DNA from: Boseongicola sp. H5
GTDB taxonomy: Bacteria > Pseudomonadota > Alphaproteobacteria > Rhodobacterales > Rhodobacteraceae
Direction: 5' to 3'
DNA: 64,000 nt
Assembly (NCBI GenBank): GCA_020622165.1
Contig: JACNMN010000004.1
Location: 124,001-188,000 of the forward strand
Shown: one piece after another, positions 61,124 through 64,000 of the stretch
Numbering within the stretch: position 1 is the stretch's first letter
Layout: every line of letters starts with the position of its first letter
Made by a program: the position numbers and the translations under genes
Notes under the pieces: model-generated
The model's input: the letters and a program-made list of their open reading frames with translations, nothing else
Told to the model about the DNA's origin: nothing
Databases searched by the model: none

Positions 61124-61136
61124 GTTATACAATAAC
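61124..61136 (-). promoter_or_regulatory. GTTATACAATAAC palindrome, second copy
   Basis: GTTAT-ACA-ATAAC lies 26 bp upstream of the small secreted protein gene (start 61097) and is the exact core of the palindrome at 32911-32925. Leftward it contains TATAAC at -10-like distance. A degenerate copy (GTTATTCGATAGC) follows at about 61157-61169. Confidence 0.5.
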
Positions 61137-61271
61137 CGCAAAGGTTTGCCCGGCCCGTTATTCGATAGCACGCCCGCGTTATTGAGCGACCCGGCCTGCA
61201 AGCTCAGCCTTGGTCCATCGCGTTTGCCCATGCCGGAAACGCCCACGCATAAAGAGACCCTGGAGGATGCC

Positions 61272-61718
61272 ATGCAAAGATTTCTGCCGAAGACCGCGAT
61301 GGCCGCGGTTCTGTCCTGTACCCTCGCTCTGAGCGGTGTCGCCGCAACGCCGGGTACGGCGCGCGCCGATAGTGAAGACGCCGCCGCAATCATCGCCGGG
61401 ATCATTGCGCTTTATGCCATCGGCCGCGCGGTCGAGCGGCGCAATGACCGTCGCGACCACCGTCCGGCGGTGACACCGCAACCTCCGCGCCAGCACGATC
61501 TTGTCGCGCCTGCACGCTGTTTCAGGGAGTTCCAGACAACCGGCGGATATGTGCGCGGCTATGGCGCGCGATGCATGCAGAACAATGTGCGTCGTCCGGG
61601 CCTGTTGCCGCCGGACTGCATTCGCCGGGTCCAGACCAATCGCGGAACGCGCAATCTCTATGGCGGGCGGTGTCTTGCGCGGAATGGGTGGCAGCGGGAG
61701 CGCGGGTTTCACCCCTGA
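61272..61718 (+). CDS. small secreted Arg-rich protein of unknown function
   Basis: The start ATG at 61272 follows GGAGG at five bases; 148 residues. MQRFLPKTAMAAVLSCTLAL..GTARA is a signal peptide, then IIAGIIALYAIGRAVERRNDRRDH (hydrophobic then basic). The C-terminal part has four Cys in two similar units: CFREFQTTGGYVRGYGARCMQ and CIRRVQTNRGTRNLYGGRCLA. The repeat suggests a disulfide-bonded duplicated domain. A strong terminator follows. Confidence 0.75.
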   Translation: MQRFLPKTAMAAVLSCTLALSGVAATPGTARADSEDAAAIIAGIIALYAIGRAVERRNDRRDHRPAVTPQPPRQHDLVAPARCFREFQTTGGYVRGYGARCMQNNVRRPGLLPPDCIRRVQTNRGTRNLYGGRCLARNGWQRERGFHP

Positions 61719-61751
61719 GCCGGAAAAAGAGAACGAGCAGTGAGGCAGGGG

Positions 61752-61789
61752 AGACGGCGGTGCAGGAATGTGGCACCGCCGTCTTTTTT
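61752..61789 (+). terminator. strong intrinsic terminator
   Basis: AGACGGCGGTGC (61752-61763) pairs perfectly with GCACCGCCGTCT (61773-61784), nine-base loop, followed by six T (61784-61789). It ends the transcript of the small secreted protein gene. Confidence 0.92.
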
Positions 61790-61963
61790 ACAGGGCGGCA
61801 AGCTGCACGGCCCCAATGAGGATGACGGCAGCCAGCGGGCTGATCTTGCATCTTTCATTTAACGTGACTTGGACGCGGTGCGTCCAAGTCTTTTCCGGCA
61901 CCGGCACGGGCTCCGGTTGGGGCACTGGCTTGTTTCGTCTGCGTGGTCGTGGTCTTTGGGCCC

Positions 61964-62578
61964 ATGGGCAGCAAACCGGATTTCGAGACCGAACTGGCGC
62001 TGGGCGGTGTGGTGGTGGGCGTCGACGAGGTTGGCCGCGGACCGCTTTGCGGGCCGGTGACGGCAGCGGCGGTGGTGCTGGACCCGGGGTCGATACCCGA
62101 CGGCCTGAACGATTCCAAGAAAGTGCCACTGGCCCGGCGGCTGGCCTTGTTCGAGATCCTGCATCAGGTGGCGAATGTGTCCATCGGATGGGCCAGCGTG
62201 GCCGAGATCGACACGATGAATATTCGTGCAGCCTCCCTTCTGGCGATGCGCCGGGCGGTCGAAGGTTTGCCGCAGATGCCCGGCCACGCGCTGATTGACG
62301 GGACTGCCGTGCCCGACGGGCTGCCCTGCCCGGCGACGGCCCTGATCAAGGGGGATGCGCGGTCGCTCTCCATCGCGGCGGCGTCGATTGTGGCGAAGGT
62401 GGCGCGGGATCGGGTGATGGTGGCTCTGGCGCAACAGCATCCGGGCTATGGTTGGGAGCGCAACATGGGTTACCCCACGGCGGAGCATCTGGGCGCTCTG
62501 CGGCGTCTTGGTGTGACCCCTGTTCATAGACGTTCGTTCCGGCCGGTGCACAATATCTTGTATCAAGAGAAATCCTAA
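61964..62578 (+). CDS. rnhB: ribonuclease HII
   Basis: I use the ATG at 61964 ([13 protein letters not shown]); a GTG at 61943 would add seven residues. The 204-residue protein has [21 protein letters not shown] (catalytic Asp-Glu), [17 protein letters not shown] (Asp) and [17 protein letters not shown]. It cuts RNA in RNA-DNA hybrids. It is followed by ccrM, an order common in Rhodobacterales. Confidence 0.95.
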   Translation: MGSKPDFETELALGGVVVGVDEVGRGPLCGPVTAAAVVLDPGSIPDGLNDSKKVPLARRLALFEILHQVANVSIGWASVAEIDTMNIRAASLLAMRRAVEGLPQMPGHALIDGTAVPDGLPCPATALIKGDARSLSIAAASIVAKVARDRVMVALAQQHPGYGWERNMGYPTAEHLGALRRLGVTPVHRRSFRPVHNILYQEKS

Positions 62579-62584
62579 GCCGCT

Positions 62585-63784
<1,200 letters not shown>

Positions 63785-63841
63785 GACTTTCAAGAGAATA
63801 CCGCCCGTGCCTGCGGCCCCTTGGGGTCCGGCACGACCCTT

Positions 63842-63877
63842 GCCCTGCCGGTCTCCGGGACCGGTGGGGCTTTTTTT
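63842..63877 (+). terminator. intrinsic terminator of ccrM
   Basis: A 12-bp stem (63842-63853 with 63859-63870, two G-U pairs), loop TCCGG, then seven T (63871-63877), 58 bp after the ccrM stop. Confidence 0.88.
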
Positions 63878-64000
63878 GCGGAGTATCCGGTGCCTTTGGC
63901 CGCCATATCCGCAACGCCCTGACGACAGTGCAGTGTCCAGGCGCAGCCACGTCCCGCACTTCTCGGGCTCAGCGGGGGGCCGGGTGCAGCGCCTTGTTAT
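63878..64000. other. right window edge, no confirmed gene
   Basis: These 123 bases hold no complete gene. On the - strand, bases 63999-63969 can be read as NKALHPAPR followed by TGA, which could be the C-terminus of a leftward gene lying beyond the window; the evidence is only nine codons. Confidence 0.25.

Noticed and set aside
60600..61718. 372-codon rightward frame
   Set aside because: The first two thirds are antisense to the membrane winged-helix and 97-residue genes and lack a plausible start. Only the part from 61272, with ribosome site and signal peptide, is kept.

Overview
The window is high-GC DNA with tightly packed genes, many overlapping by ATGA or TGATG. Gene content points to an alphaproteobacterium of the Rhodobacteraceae (Roseobacter/Rhodobacter group). 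Supporting markers are a CcrM-type GANTC methyltransferase with GANTC sites in its own leader, a petP-petR regulator pair, a DUF2794 protein, an Asp-semialdehyde dehydrogenase and MuiA-family protein of the expected kind, and many periplasmic-binding-protein transporters. A BciB-like vinyl reductase gene behind a PpsR/CrtJ-type TGT-N12-ACA box suggests, without proving, an aerobic anoxygenic phototroph. No replication origin, rRNA operon, CRISPR array, prophage or insertion sequence was recognised.

Layout. 1-5.1 kb: a heterodimeric ABC exporter (first gene cut by the window edge), an Fe-S RNA m5U methyltransferase and a NavAb-type voltage-gated sodium channel. 5.1-18.8 kb: a catabolic island. 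One leftward operon of eleven genes runs VOC protein, peptide-type binding protein, DppB, DppC, DppD, DppF, a second binding-protein homologue without signal peptide, amidohydrolase, Asp/Glu/hydantoin racemase, DapA-family aldolase and an atypical SDR. A GntR regulator and a rightward hydantoinase/dihydropyrimidinase follow. Two matching GTATACC-N4-GTRTAYC sites flank the GntR gene. 18.8-24 kb: leftward petP-petR-HDAC family-xseB-ispA-dxs. 24-36 kb: ilvE, DUF2794, NlpC/P60 peptidase and leucyl aminopeptidase, a carbonic anhydrase-SbtA-PII bicarbonate module, SRPBCC, MuiA, asd and a DEAD-box helicase. 36-43 kb: SulP transporter with universal stress protein, MFS, ferric-iron binding protein facing its permease, and lipocalin.

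43-54 kb is the most unusual part. A LysR regulator is followed by a leftward operon (GST, dienelactone-hydrolase-like, FAD aromatic monooxygenase, KAS III-like enzyme, aldo-keto reductase), a divergent MFS exporter, and then an AfsA-type A-factor hotdog gene with a HAD phosphatase. An XRE-type regulator overlaps the HAD gene tail to tail. Diverging from the regulator is a secreted SMP-30-type beta-propeller (possible lactonase), and the shared promoter carries two perfect GGTATC-N7-GATACC palindromes. I read this as a candidate butyrolactone/butenolide signal synthesis, sensing and turnover module.

54-64 kb: L-serine ammonia-lyase, LacI regulator, tRNA-Arg(CCT), the BciB-like gene, a JmjC oxygenase divergent from a Tat-exported small peptide with two DNGxxTDxGxxxRG repeats, a membrane-anchored winged-helix protein, two small secreted proteins, rnhB and ccrM.
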